Shown in pieces: positions 32,773 to 41,098 of a stretch of DNA of 64,000 nucleotides. A model generated the notes under the pieces. The model saw nothing but the letters and a program-made list of their open reading frames with translations. It was not told the DNA's origin and searched no databases. Position 1 is the stretch's first letter. Every line of letters begins with the position of its first letter. A program made the translations under genes and the position numbers. The DNA is from Streptomyces sp. NBC_00258 (GTDB taxonomy: Bacteria; Actinomycetota; Actinomycetes; Streptomycetales; Streptomycetaceae): NCBI RefSeq assembly GCF_036182465.1, contig NZ_CP108081.1, positions 2,232,001 to 2,296,000 of the forward strand. The letters are read 5' to 3'.

Positions 32773-34609
32773 CGGACGTCATGCCTTCCGCTCGGATCGG
32801 CCGGGCGCGGTCCGGTGGCCCGGGACGCGCAGCCGTCTCGATCCAGCGGGTGTCGGGGCGGCGTGCGCGACGCGGCCGCCCGGGCCACCTCACCCCTCCC
32901 CCGCCCGTGACGGCCACCGCCCCCAGCAGGGCGAGTGCGGCTGCGGGGGCCAGTACCGCCCACGGGGCCCGTTCCCCGTACGGCTGGTTCTCGGACAGGA
33001 GCAGGCCCCACTCCGGGGACGGCGGTTGCGCGCCGAGGCCGAGGAAGCCCAGGGCCGCGAGGGCCAGGGCGACGCCCGGCAGGCGGAGCAGTGCGTGGCG
33101 CAGGACCGGAGGCAGGACGGCCGGAAGGAGTTCGTGGCGGAGCAGTTGGAACGGGCCCGCGCCCAGGCCCCTGGTCGCCGTCAAGTGTGTGGTGGCGCGC
33201 TCCTGTTGGAGCAGTGCCGAGGTGTGGGCCGCGAGCGGTGCCCAGGCGACGGCGGTCACCGCGAGGGCCGGGGTCGAGGGACCGCTGCCCGCGACGCCCG
33301 TGACGAGGAGGGCCGCCAGGACCGGCGGTACGGCGTTGACCGTGTCGACGAGCGGCCCGGAGAACCGTGGCAGCAGCCCCAGCAGAACACCGAGTACGAG
33401 CGCGGCCGCGCTCACGGCGAGGGCCAGGGCCAGGGTGCTCAGCGCCCCGTGGCCGACCCGGGCCAGCACATCGCGCCCGAGCCCGTCCGTGCCGAACGGG
33501 TGGGCCCAGGAAGGGGATTGGAGCCGCGCGGTGGTGTCAAGGCGCAGCGGATCCCGGGCGAGGCCCAGCGCGACGACCGCGAGCAGCAGCCCGCCGTACA
33601 GCAGGGGCAGCGTGGTGGGCCGGGGCGGTGTCGGGCGGTGCAGCGAGGAGAGCGCGCCGTCGCGCAGGGCCGGGCCGATCAGGAGCCTCGCCGTGAGCCG
33701 GGTGAGGCCTCCCGCGACCGCCGCCAGCAGGACGAGGGCGAGGGTGCCCGCCTGGAGGACGGGCAGGTCCTGCGCCACCGCGGCCTGCAGGGTCAGCCGT
33801 CCCAGCCCGGGGATGTCGAAGACCTGCTCCACGGCGACCGCGCCGCCGGTCAGACCGACGACGAACAGCCCGAAGTTCGGCAGCAGTCCGGGCACGCAGC
33901 GGCGCAGTGCCTGCCGGGCGATGCTCCGGCCCGGGACTCCGCGCGCGGCGGCCGCCAGCGCCCACTGCTCGGCGTACGCGCCCGGCAGCAGGTCGTCGAG
34001 CATCCGCCCGAGCAGCGCGCCCGCGGGCAGGCCGAGCGAGAGCGCGGGCAGCACCATCCACTGGGGCCCGTACCAGCCGAGCGCGGGCAGCCAGCCGAGC
34101 TGCACCCCGACGACGGCGGCGAGCACCGAGGCGGTCAGGAAGTCGGGCAGCGTGGACAGGAGCGCCGATCCGGTGCCCGCCGAGCGCGGGCCGTCGGGCC
34201 GCCGCCCCGCGCCGAGCCGCAGCGTACGGGCGCACACCGCCCCCGCCGTGAGCACCGCGACGGCCAGCGAGCCGCCCATCAGCAGGAGCGAGACCCCGAG
34301 CGCCTGGAGCACCGACGGAGTGACCTCCGCACCGGAGATCCACGACCGGCCCGCGTCACCGTGCAGCAGCCCGCCGAGCCAGTCGCCGAGCAGCTTCGAT
34401 GGCCCGGCGTCCAGGCCGAGTTGGGCGCGGATCGCGTCAAGCACCTCAGGCGTCGGGGCGCGTTCGGCGGACCGCGCCTTGAGCACGGTGAGCGCCGGGT
34501 CCGTTCGCGACAGCCAGGGCAGCAGCCCAACGCCGCACAGGAGGGCGGCGACGAGGGCGGCGCGCCAGAGCAGCACCGGCGCTGCGCCGCGTACGACGGC
34601 CTTGAGCAC
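32765..34609 (-). CDS. Fused peptide/nickel-type ABC permease (DppB-DppC fusion)
   Basis: A 614-residue protein that joins two permeases usually encoded separately. The first half (1-310) has a DppB-type EAA loop (AAAARGVPGRSIARQALRRC), and the second half (about 335-590) begins with a new helix and has the DppC-type HPFGTDGLGRDVLARV and an EAA loop (TATRGLGAGPFQLLRHELLP). The two halves form both membrane subunits. No ATPase gene occurs on either side. It follows the binding-protein gene after 15 bases. Confidence 0.85.
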   Translation of the reverse strand: MLKAVVRGAAPVLLWRAALVAALLCGVGLLPWLSRTDPALTVLKARSAERAPTPEVLDAIRAQLGLDAGPSKLLGDWLGGLLHGDAGRSWISGAEVTPSVLQALGVSLLLMGGSLAVAVLTAGAVCARTLRLGAGRRPDGPRSAGTGSALLSTLPDFLTASVLAAVVGVQLGWLPALGWYGPQWMVLPALSLGLPAGALLGRMLDDLLPGAYAEQWALAAAARGVPGRSIARQALRRCVPGLLPNFGLFVVGLTGGAVAVEQVFDIPGLGRLTLQAAVAQDLPVLQAGTLALVLLAAVAGGLTRLTARLLIGPALRDGALSSLHRPTPPRPTTLPLLYGGLLLAVVALGLARDPLRLDTTARLQSPSWAHPFGTDGLGRDVLARVGHGALSTLALALAVSAAALVLGVLLGLLPRFSGPLVDTVNAVPPVLAALLVTGVAGSGPSTPALAVTAVAWAPLAAHTSALLQQERATTHLTATRGLGAGPFQLLRHELLPAVLPPVLRHALLRLPGVALALAALGFLGLGAQPPSPEWGLLLSENQPYGERAPWAVLAPAAALALLGAVAVTGGGGVRWPGRPRRARRPDTRWIETAARPGPPDRARPIRAEGMTSDV

Positions 34610-34624
34610 GTACGCCGCCGCCCG

Positions 34625-36124
34625 TCAGCGCCGCGTGCCGACGCCGACGAGGCTGCGCTCGTACGGGTCGAGCAGCGCTCCGCTGACCGCTGCGCCGACG
34701 CCGGTGATGATCCGCTGGTGGACCAGCGGCACGACGGCGTCCGTGCCGAGGATCGCCGCCTCGGCGGTCATCGCCGCGTCCTGCCGCTTCGCGGTGTCGG
34801 TGACCGTCTCGGCCTCGGCGACTGCCTTGTCGACCTTCTTGTCGCACAGCAGCGCCAGGTTGTAACTGCCCTTGCAGGTGTAGTCGCTGGCGAGGATGGA
34901 GACGGGGTCGCCGGTGTCGAGCATGGTGTTGCGCGCGGACACGAACGCGTCGAACTTTCCGGCCAGCGCGTCGCTTTCGAGCCGCGAGTACTCGCGCACC
35001 TCCAGCTTCACCTTGAACCCGGCCTTCTCCAGCTGCTGCTTGAGCACCTGGGCGACCTCGGGCAGTTCGGGCCGGTTGTCGTACGTGGCCACGGTGACCG
35101 GCGTGCCGTCGGCGGCTGCCGCCCCGGCCCTCCCGGCCGGCTTGACGCGCTTGTCGGCCGCCCAGGTCAGCGCGGGTCCGTAGATGCCGACGCCGGGGTC
35201 GGCGTGCCCTTCGTAGACGCCCCTGGCGAGTTCGGAGGTGCTGATCGCCTCGCGGGCGGCGGCCCGTGCCTTCGGGTCCTTGAACGCGCCCTTCTCGGTG
35301 TTGAGCAGCAGGCTCGTGGTGCGGGTGGTGGCCGTCTCGCGGCGGGTCACCTCGTCGAGAGAGGTCGCCTGCGAGACCGGCACGGCCTCGGCGATGTCGG
35401 CGCCGCCGGTGCGCAGCGCGTTGGTACGGGCCGTGCCGTCGGCTATGAACCTCGCGTCGACGCCCGAGGCCTGGGCGCGGCCGCCCCAGTAGTCCTCGAA
35501 GCGGTCCAGGGTGGCCGCGGTGGTCCCGGTGACCTTGGTGAGTTCGAAGGGGCCGGTGGCGGTGCCGACCGGGCTGACGGCGTCCTTCTCCGCGTACGCC
35601 TCGGCGGAGAGGACCACCAGGCCGGGGCTGGACAGCCGCAACGGCAGTGCCGGGTCGGGCTCGGCGGTGCTCACCCGTACGCGTCGATCCCCCGCGGCCT
35701 CGGCGGTGAGGTCGACGCCGGACAGGGCGGCGGTGACGGGCTCGGCGCCCGCGGCGCGTGTGAGGGCCGTGGCGACGGCCTTCGGGGTGACCTCGGTGCC
35801 GTCCTGGAAGGCGGCGTCCCGCAGGGTGAACAGCCAGCTGCGGTCGTTCTCGCGGCTCCACGACTCGGCGAGCGCGGGGGCGGCGGCGCCGTTGGCGTCG
35901 AGGCGGGTCAGGCCCTCGGCCACGCCGAGCCGGCTGAGGAGCGTGGCGTCGGCACCGTACGGGTTGAAGTTCTCGGCGGGCGGGAAGGCCAGCGCGACCC
36001 TCAGCCGGGAGCCGTTCGCGCTGTCGGAGGACTCCTCCCCGCCCTCGGAGGCGAAGCAGCCGGTGAGCAGGGGGGCGAGCAGCAGGCCGGCGACGAACCG
36101 GCGACGGCGCGGCAGGGAGCGCAT
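34625..36124 (-). CDS. Peptide/nickel-type substrate-binding lipoprotein
   Basis: A 499-residue SBP_bac_5 family protein. Its signal sequence starts MRSLPRRRRFVAGLLLAPLL and ends in the lipobox LLTGC, so it is lipid-anchored outside the membrane. The fold signature is seen in LRVALAFPPAENFNPYGADA and LAESWSRENDRSWLFTLRDA. Family ligands include oligopeptides, nickel and metal chelates; the sequence does not decide. It is the first gene of a three-gene operon with the fused permease and MFS exporter. Confidence 0.88.
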   Translation of the reverse strand: MRSLPRRRRFVAGLLLAPLLTGCFASEGGEESSDSANGSRLRVALAFPPAENFNPYGADATLLSRLGVAEGLTRLDANGAAAPALAESWSRENDRSWLFTLRDAAFQDGTEVTPKAVATALTRAAGAEPVTAALSGVDLTAEAAGDRRVRVSTAEPDPALPLRLSSPGLVVLSAEAYAEKDAVSPVGTATGPFELTKVTGTTAATLDRFEDYWGGRAQASGVDARFIADGTARTNALRTGGADIAEAVPVSQATSLDEVTRRETATTRTTSLLLNTEKGAFKDPKARAAAREAISTSELARGVYEGHADPGVGIYGPALTWAADKRVKPAGRAGAAAADGTPVTVATYDNRPELPEVAQVLKQQLEKAGFKVKLEVREYSRLESDALAGKFDAFVSARNTMLDTGDPVSILASDYTCKGSYNLALLCDKKVDKAVAEAETVTDTAKRQDAAMTAEAAILGTDAVVPLVHQRIITGVGAAVSGALLDPYERSLVGVGTRR

Positions 36125-36255
36125 GGTCTCTTTCTTCGTGGGGGGGGGAGCGATTCGTGACTTGTGGGGAATGGTTTCTTCGCGCGGTGCGGGGCGTGCG
36201 TGCTGTACGAGATGTGCGGGCGACGCGCAATGGGCCGGTCAGGGCAACGGGACCG

Positions 36256-36795
36256 TCAGGGCAGGGGGACTTCGAAGTGCACGATCCGCTGCCCGCCGCC
36301 TGGCTCATCGCGCTCGTCGTGGACCACTTTGCCGAGGGACCGCCAGAACGCCTCGGCGCCGGGTACCGCCGGGTCGGTGTGCAGATAGACGGCGCGGTAG
36401 CCGCCGTCCGCCGCCGCGAAGTCGAGGAGTTCGCCGACCAGCCGCCGGGCCAGGCCCTGTCGCCGGTGATCGGCGCGCGTGTACACGCGGCGAAGTTGGG
36501 CGGTCTCCCCGGAGGGGTAGCGCTCGGCGAGGTCGCGCGGGTTGGGCGGATGGGCCGGGCCCCGGGAGTCGAGCGCGGCGGTCGCGGCCACCGTGCCGTC
36601 CCGCTCGTCGACCGCCACCAGCAGGGTGTGCCGGCCGGGTGCGAGGTAGAAGGAGTCCAGGTCGATGATGTCGCGGTGCCAGCGCGGTACGTACCCGGTG
36701 CCGAAGTCCCGGTAGACGGTGTCGAGCATCACGGACCGCGCGCCGTCGAGGTCGTCGGGCGTCGCAGTTCTTATGCAGTAGTCACGCACCTGCAC
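36256..36795 (-). CDS. GNAT-family N-acetyltransferase
   Basis: A 179-residue single GNAT domain. The start is GTG 36795 (MQVRDYCIRTATPDDLDGAR); GTG 36789 is also possible, while the longer open frame upstream is proline/glycine-rich and unlike the family. The acetyl-CoA loop is LRRVYTRADHRRQGLARRLV (R-R-Q-G-L-A). The substrate is unknown. It is upstream of, and in the same direction as, the Opp-type operon, with 131 bases between. Confidence 0.82.
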   Translation of the reverse strand: MQVRDYCIRTATPDDLDGARSVMLDTVYRDFGTGYVPRWHRDIIDLDSFYLAPGRHTLLVAVDERDGTVAATAALDSRGPAHPPNPRDLAERYPSGETAQLRRVYTRADHRRQGLARRLVGELLDFAAADGGYRAVYLHTDPAVPGAEAFWRSLGKVVHDERDEPGGGQRIVHFEVPLP

Positions 36796-36805
36796 ATCAT
36801 ATGCA

Positions 36806-37342
36806 TTAAGGCTGGGCGGGTCCGTCCGGGGTGCGGCCGCCGTGCCCGTCGGAGGTCGCGTCCACCCGCCACCATGAGCCCCTCCACACGACCCAGACAT
36901 GGCCGTCCGGCCCGTGGTGCACCTTCAGCCCGTCGACGACGGCGAGAAGCGGCAGGTTCTTGGCGCCGGCCTGGTCACAGGAGTCCAGCGAGACCTTGAC
37001 GTCGTCGGTGGCCGCCACGGTGATGCCCATGGGGTCCGCGGTGAGCACGATCCGGCAGGTGTCGGCGGCGCTGCGCGCCAGCAGGCACTTGCTCGCGGAG
37101 CGGCCGGCGTCGAGGACCGGAGTGACGAAGGACAGCGGGGCGTCGATCACCCCCGTCACCGCCACGGCGGCCGCCTCGGCGGCGAACTCCCCGTCCGCAC
37201 GGGAGAAATGGGCGGTGAACTCCATCTCCTGCACCGGCTCCATGAGCCCGCATTCGGTCAGCAGGGGCGGTCCGCCCGACGGAGTACGTACCGGCGTTCC
37301 CACCGCCAACCCTCCTTGGTCAGACAGTTCATGGTCAGTCAT
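36806..37342 (-). CDS. Hypothetical protein
   Basis: A 178-residue protein from ATG 37342 (MTDHELSDQGG); a shorter start at MEPVQEMEF is also possible. I do not recognise the family. Visible features are four cysteines, no signal peptide or membrane segment, an alternating hydrophobic pattern in the middle (ADGEFAAEAAAVAVTGVIDA) and a Trp-rich stretch near the end (HVWVVWRGSWWRVDA). It ends ten bases before the acetyltransferase start, so the two may share a transcript. Confidence 0.6.
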   Translation of the reverse strand: MTDHELSDQGGLAVGTPVRTPSGGPPLLTECGLMEPVQEMEFTAHFSRADGEFAAEAAAVAVTGVIDAPLSFVTPVLDAGRSASKCLLARSAADTCRIVLTADPMGITVAATDDVKVSLDSCDQAGAKNLPLLAVVDGLKVHHGPDGHVWVVWRGSWWRVDATSDGHGGRTPDGPAQP

Positions 37343-37605
37343 ACGAACACGGCTCGTGGACGATCGTGCAGACAACGGGCAGAGTTGCGGCCCGCGACTG
37401 GGACAGCACGGCGACCCTACGTCCGCAACACCCCCTTGCACAGGGCATGTTGAGTAAACACAAAGACCAAAAGTCAACCGTTGCAGCTGAAATTCACTGG
37501 GTCGAGTGAACTAGATCTTGTGGACGGTGCGGCATGGATGGTTCCGCCGCGGGCGGGGTAGCTACCGAGATCGAATACGCCCTCCCCTGCAGAGGTGGAG
37601 CCGAC

Positions 37606-38043
37606 ATGTCGCCGGAATCCCAAGACCAGGCCCCCGGGCTGCCCGAGTGCGGCACGGCGGCGTACGGAGTCCCCGCGGCGAATCCGTACGCCCACAGCTA
37701 CCCCAGCGGCGGGTTCACCGTGGTCGAGGTGCTGGGCGAGATCGACATGGCGACGGCCGACGCCCTGGCCGAGCACCTGGACGCGGTGACCGCGGGTCGG
37801 GCGCCCCAGGTCCTGGTCGACCTCCGCCGGGTCACCTTCTTCGACTGCTCCGGGCTGCGGGTGCTGTGCAGGGCCGACCGCAGGGCGAAGGAGCGGGGCG
37901 GCTCCCTCCGCCTCGTCTCCGACCAGCCCCGCATCCACCGGCTGTTACGCGCCTCCGGGCTCCTCAGGCGCTTCCCGCCCCTGCCGGCACTTCCTCCTCC
38001 GTCCCGTCCGGGAAGCGCACCACCACCGCTCCCGCCGCGGTGA
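37606..38043 (+). CDS. STAS-domain anti-anti-sigma factor
   Basis: A 145-residue SpoIIAA/RsbV-like protein. The STAS domain (about 32-125) includes VEVLGEIDMATADALAEHL and the phospho-acceptor serine in FFDCSGLRVLC. When unphosphorylated such proteins bind an anti-sigma kinase and release the sigma factor; SpoIIE phosphatases like the three in this window reset them. ATG 37606 is preferred for its AGGTGGAG ribosome site over the earlier in-frame ATG 37534. The last 80 bases overlap the convergent DUF2264 gene and encode a Pro-rich tail. Confidence 0.85.
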   Translation: MSPESQDQAPGLPECGTAAYGVPAANPYAHSYPSGGFTVVEVLGEIDMATADALAEHLDAVTAGRAPQVLVDLRRVTFFDCSGLRVLCRADRRAKERGGSLRLVSDQPRIHRLLRASGLLRRFPPLPALPPPSRPGSAPPPLPPR

Positions 38044-39937
38044 CACGTGTACCGGCCCGCGCCCGCAGCGCCTCGGGGTCGCAGGGCCGCGCCGGGTCGG
38101 CGCTCAGTACGACGAGCGTGACCAGGAGATGCGGGCGACCCGGGTGGGCGGGCAGCCGCAGACAGGGTGTGGCGGAGTACTCGCCGTAGGCGTTGGCGCC
38201 ACCGACCTGTGCGACGGTGCCGTGCGCCGGGCCGTCGGCTCCGGGCTCGTCCCACCCGTACAACGCCACGACCGCGCTCGTGAGGCCGTCCGACCGGCGG
38301 CGCGCCAGCGCCCAACCGGGCCCCGCGGCCTCGGTCAACGGCCCGCTGTCGTCGGCCAGGGCCCATCCCCCTTCGCGTACGACGGCCCCCGGCGGACCTT
38401 CGACACGGTGGACCCGCACCTCCCAGGGGCCGTGGACCACGCTGCTCGTCTCGATGCGGTGGCCCTCGTCGGAGCCCGGCAGGACCGCCCGGTGCCAGGA
38501 CGCCGCACGGCGGCCCTCCACGCCGAGGGGATGGATCCGGCCACGTCCGGAGGCCGTACCGTCCACCGTGAGCAGGGCGATGTGGCTGTCGGGTCCGGTC
38601 GCGGAACCGTCCGCCGGGGTGTCGGGAGCCGTGGCGCTGGAGTACGCGAACTTCGCGTAGTGCGGGCTGTCCTCGGCCTCGGCCGGAGGCGGTGGCAGAC
38701 GGTCGCTGCCGTGGTTGACGAGTCGTACGATCCCGTCGGCGGCGGTCGAGTGGAGCAGCCAGCCGGGGGCGGGCAGCGCCAGATACGCGTCCGCCGTGTC
38801 CACCGGACCCGGTTCCTCGGGAGCCGTCCAGACGGGATGGCCGGCGGGGAGCAGCAGGCCGAGGAACGCCTTGCTCGCCCAGTACGGCGAGGCTGGGCCC
38901 GAGTACCGCTGGGTGACCGGGAGAAAGGGCCGGTACCAGCCCATGCTCAGCAGTCCCCGTTCGTCGGGCACCCCGCGCTCGGTGAAGTGCTTGAGGGCGC
39001 CCGATGCCAGACGGCGGGTGAGGCCGGGCGGCAGCGGGGTCGCGTCGGCGAGCGCTCCGGCCCACAGCGGGGCGGCCGTCGCGTAGCGGTAGGTGAGGGA
39101 GCGGCCCTGGTGCACGGGTGCGCCGTCCGAGCCGAAGAAGTACTGGTGCGTGTCGAGGAACGCGCGCAGACGGGCCCGGTGGACCTCCGTCACTGCGGTG
39201 TCCGCGCGGGGGCCGGCGATGCGGGCCCACAGGATCGGGTAAAGGTGCAGGGCCCAGCCGTTGTAGTAGTCGAACTTGCGGCCGTCGCCGTCGGTGTACC
39301 AGCCGTCGCCCCGGTACCAGTCCTCCAGCCGCGCCAGGCCGCCGTCGATCTCGGCGCGGCTGTGCGGGGCGCCCACGGAGGCGAGGAACTCCTCCGTGAC
39401 GACCTGGAAGAGCCGCCAGTTGGAGTCGTTGGCCCGGGCGCCCACGAACCCGCCGAGCCACGCGGCGACCCGCTGTCGTACCCCGTCGTCGAGCCGGTCC
39501 CAGATCCACGGTCTGGTCTCGTGCAGGGCGATCGCGATCGAGGCGGCCTCGACCATGGGCTGGGCCCGGTCGGCGATGGGCGGCCAGCGGTCGGCGCCCT
39601 CCGGGTCGGTACCGGCGGCGAGTCCGGCCGCGTACCGCTCGATCAGCCCCGGCGGGACACGCCCGCCGGAGCCCGCGATGCGACAGGCGGCGAGCAGGAA
39701 CGAGCGGGCGTACCCCTCAAGGCCGTCGGACCAGGACCCGGCGTGGCCGGGCCGGCCGGGCAGCCGGTACTGGGCCAACTCCATTGAGGCATAAGGGAGC
39801 AGGCCGTCCAGGAGCTGGTCGGCCATCGCCTCCCAGTGTGCGCGGGTCCAGCCGGTGACGGGTGAGCGTACGAGGTCGGGGGGCGGCAGGAAGGACGAGT
39901 GCGTCGGGTCGGTGAGCGACACGTGCGGCGCGGTCAT
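37964..39937 (-). CDS. DUF2264 domain protein
   Basis: A 657-residue protein matching the DUF2264 family, with an N-terminal alpha/alpha-toroid-like part (WSDGLEGYARSFLLAACRIA, MVEAASIAIALHETRPWIWD, NDSNWRLFQVVTEEFLASVG) and a C-terminal beta-rich part. No signal peptide is present, so it acts in the cytoplasm. Members sit in carbohydrate-use clusters and are suspected glycoside-active enzymes; the reaction is not established. It is the last gene of the sugar ABC operon, 18 bases after the LacI gene, so it probably processes the imported sugar. Confidence 0.85.
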   Translation of the reverse strand: MTAPHVSLTDPTHSSFLPPPDLVRSPVTGWTRAHWEAMADQLLDGLLPYASMELAQYRLPGRPGHAGSWSDGLEGYARSFLLAACRIAGSGGRVPPGLIERYAAGLAAGTDPEGADRWPPIADRAQPMVEAASIAIALHETRPWIWDRLDDGVRQRVAAWLGGFVGARANDSNWRLFQVVTEEFLASVGAPHSRAEIDGGLARLEDWYRGDGWYTDGDGRKFDYYNGWALHLYPILWARIAGPRADTAVTEVHRARLRAFLDTHQYFFGSDGAPVHQGRSLTYRYATAAPLWAGALADATPLPPGLTRRLASGALKHFTERGVPDERGLLSMGWYRPFLPVTQRYSGPASPYWASKAFLGLLLPAGHPVWTAPEEPGPVDTADAYLALPAPGWLLHSTAADGIVRLVNHGSDRLPPPPAEAEDSPHYAKFAYSSATAPDTPADGSATGPDSHIALLTVDGTASGRGRIHPLGVEGRRAASWHRAVLPGSDEGHRIETSSVVHGPWEVRVHRVEGPPGAVVREGGWALADDSGPLTEAAGPGWALARRRSDGLTSAVVALYGWDEPGADGPAHGTVAQVGGANAYGEYSATPCLRLPAHPGRPHLLVTLVVLSADPARPCDPEALRARAGTRVTAAGAVVVRFPDGTEEEVPAGAGSA

Positions 39938-39955
39938 ACGGGGGTGGGTCCTCCG

Positions 39956-41059
39956 TCAGTGAGGGCTGTCGGGCGCTGCGTCGCGCGGCGCCTGCGGGGG
40001 CGGCTGGACGCTGTCGCGCACGACGATGTGGGTGCCGAGCAGATGGTGGGCGCCCGCGGCGTGCTCGGGGTCGCGCAGGGCGATGCGTACGGCGGCCCGG
40101 CCGAGTTCCTCGGCGGGGGTGCGCACCGTGGTGAGCGGCGGGTTGAAGTCCTCGGCGAGCGGGATGTCGTTGTAGCCGACGACGGAGATGTCGTCGGGCA
40201 CGCGCAGCCCGGCGTCGGCGATGGCCCGCAGGGCTCCGGCGGCGACCATGTCGTCCCCGGCGAAGACGGCGGTGAAGTCCGGTGTCTCCTTGAGGAGTTG
40301 GGTCATCGCGCGGTGGCCCGCCGCCCGGCCGAGGCCGCAGTCGACGACATGGGCGGCCGCGGGCGGCAGGCCGTGCTCGGCGAGCGCCGCTCGGTATCCG
40401 GCGACGCGCGCGTCGAGGGCCGTGTTGCCGGGCAGTCCGCCGAGGAACACGATCCCTCGGTGGCCCGCCGAGAGGAGATGACCGGTGATGGCGTGGGCGC
40501 CGGCCTCGTTGTCGAACTCGACGACGAGCGCGGGGATGTCGGGGTCGGGCGCGGGCCGTCCGCACAGCACGAGGCGCGCGCCGGCCGAGTCGAGGGCCTG
40601 CGCGTAGTGCGCGACGCGCTCCCGGTAGGCGTCGTCCTCGACGACCCCGCCGACGAGGATGACCAGCCGGGCGCCCTCCTCGCGCATCAACTGCACGAAT
40701 TCCAGCTCGCGTTGCGGGTCCCCGCCGGTGGTGCCGACCAGGCACAGCCAGCCGCGCGAGGCCGCCTCGGCCTCGACGCCCTCGGCGACCTGCGCGTAGA
40801 AGGGGCTGGTGACCTGCCGCAGGACGACGGCGACCATCTTTCGGCCGCCGCCGACCAGGGCGCGGGCGTGCGCGTTGGCCACGTAGTCGAGGTCGCGGGA
40901 GGCGCGCAGCACACGGGCCCGGGTCGACGCGGGCACGGGGTGGTTGCCGCTGAGTACACGCGAGACGGTGGCCATGGACACGCCTGCCCGCTCGGCGACC
41001 TCGCGAATGGTGACGCGTCGCTTCGCCGTCGGCTCCGCCTCTGCCATGTCGTTGCCCAT
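39956..41059 (-). CDS. LacI-family repressor
   Basis: A 367-residue LacI/GalR regulator: HTH at about 15-60 (VTIREVAERAGVSMATVSRV, followed by the hinge-region residues VLRASRDLDYVANAHARAL) and a periplasmic-binding-like effector domain (about 70-350; VGYNDIPLAEDFNPPLTTVR). It is encoded inside the operon it likely controls, between the binding protein and the DUF2264 protein. Two AAAACGTTT-containing sites upstream of the operon fit the LacI consensus. Confidence 0.92.
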   Translation of the reverse strand: MGNDMAEAEPTAKRRVTIREVAERAGVSMATVSRVLSGNHPVPASTRARVLRASRDLDYVANAHARALVGGGRKMVAVVLRQVTSPFYAQVAEGVEAEAASRGWLCLVGTTGGDPQRELEFVQLMREEGARLVILVGGVVEDDAYRERVAHYAQALDSAGARLVLCGRPAPDPDIPALVVEFDNEAGAHAITGHLLSAGHRGIVFLGGLPGNTALDARVAGYRAALAEHGLPPAAAHVVDCGLGRAAGHRAMTQLLKETPDFTAVFAGDDMVAAGALRAIADAGLRVPDDISVVGYNDIPLAEDFNPPLTTVRTPAEELGRAAVRIALRDPEHAAGAHHLLGTHIVVRDSVQPPPQAPRDAAPDSPH

Positions 41060-41098
41060 CTCCCCGTGTCTCCCCTCACAACCGCCCGGCCTGCCGCG

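Noticed and set aside
32642..36160. 1172-codon plus-strand frame opposite the Opp-type importer
   Set aside because: Arg/Gln/Gly-rich antisense frame without domains; the minus strand has complete permease and binding-protein motifs.
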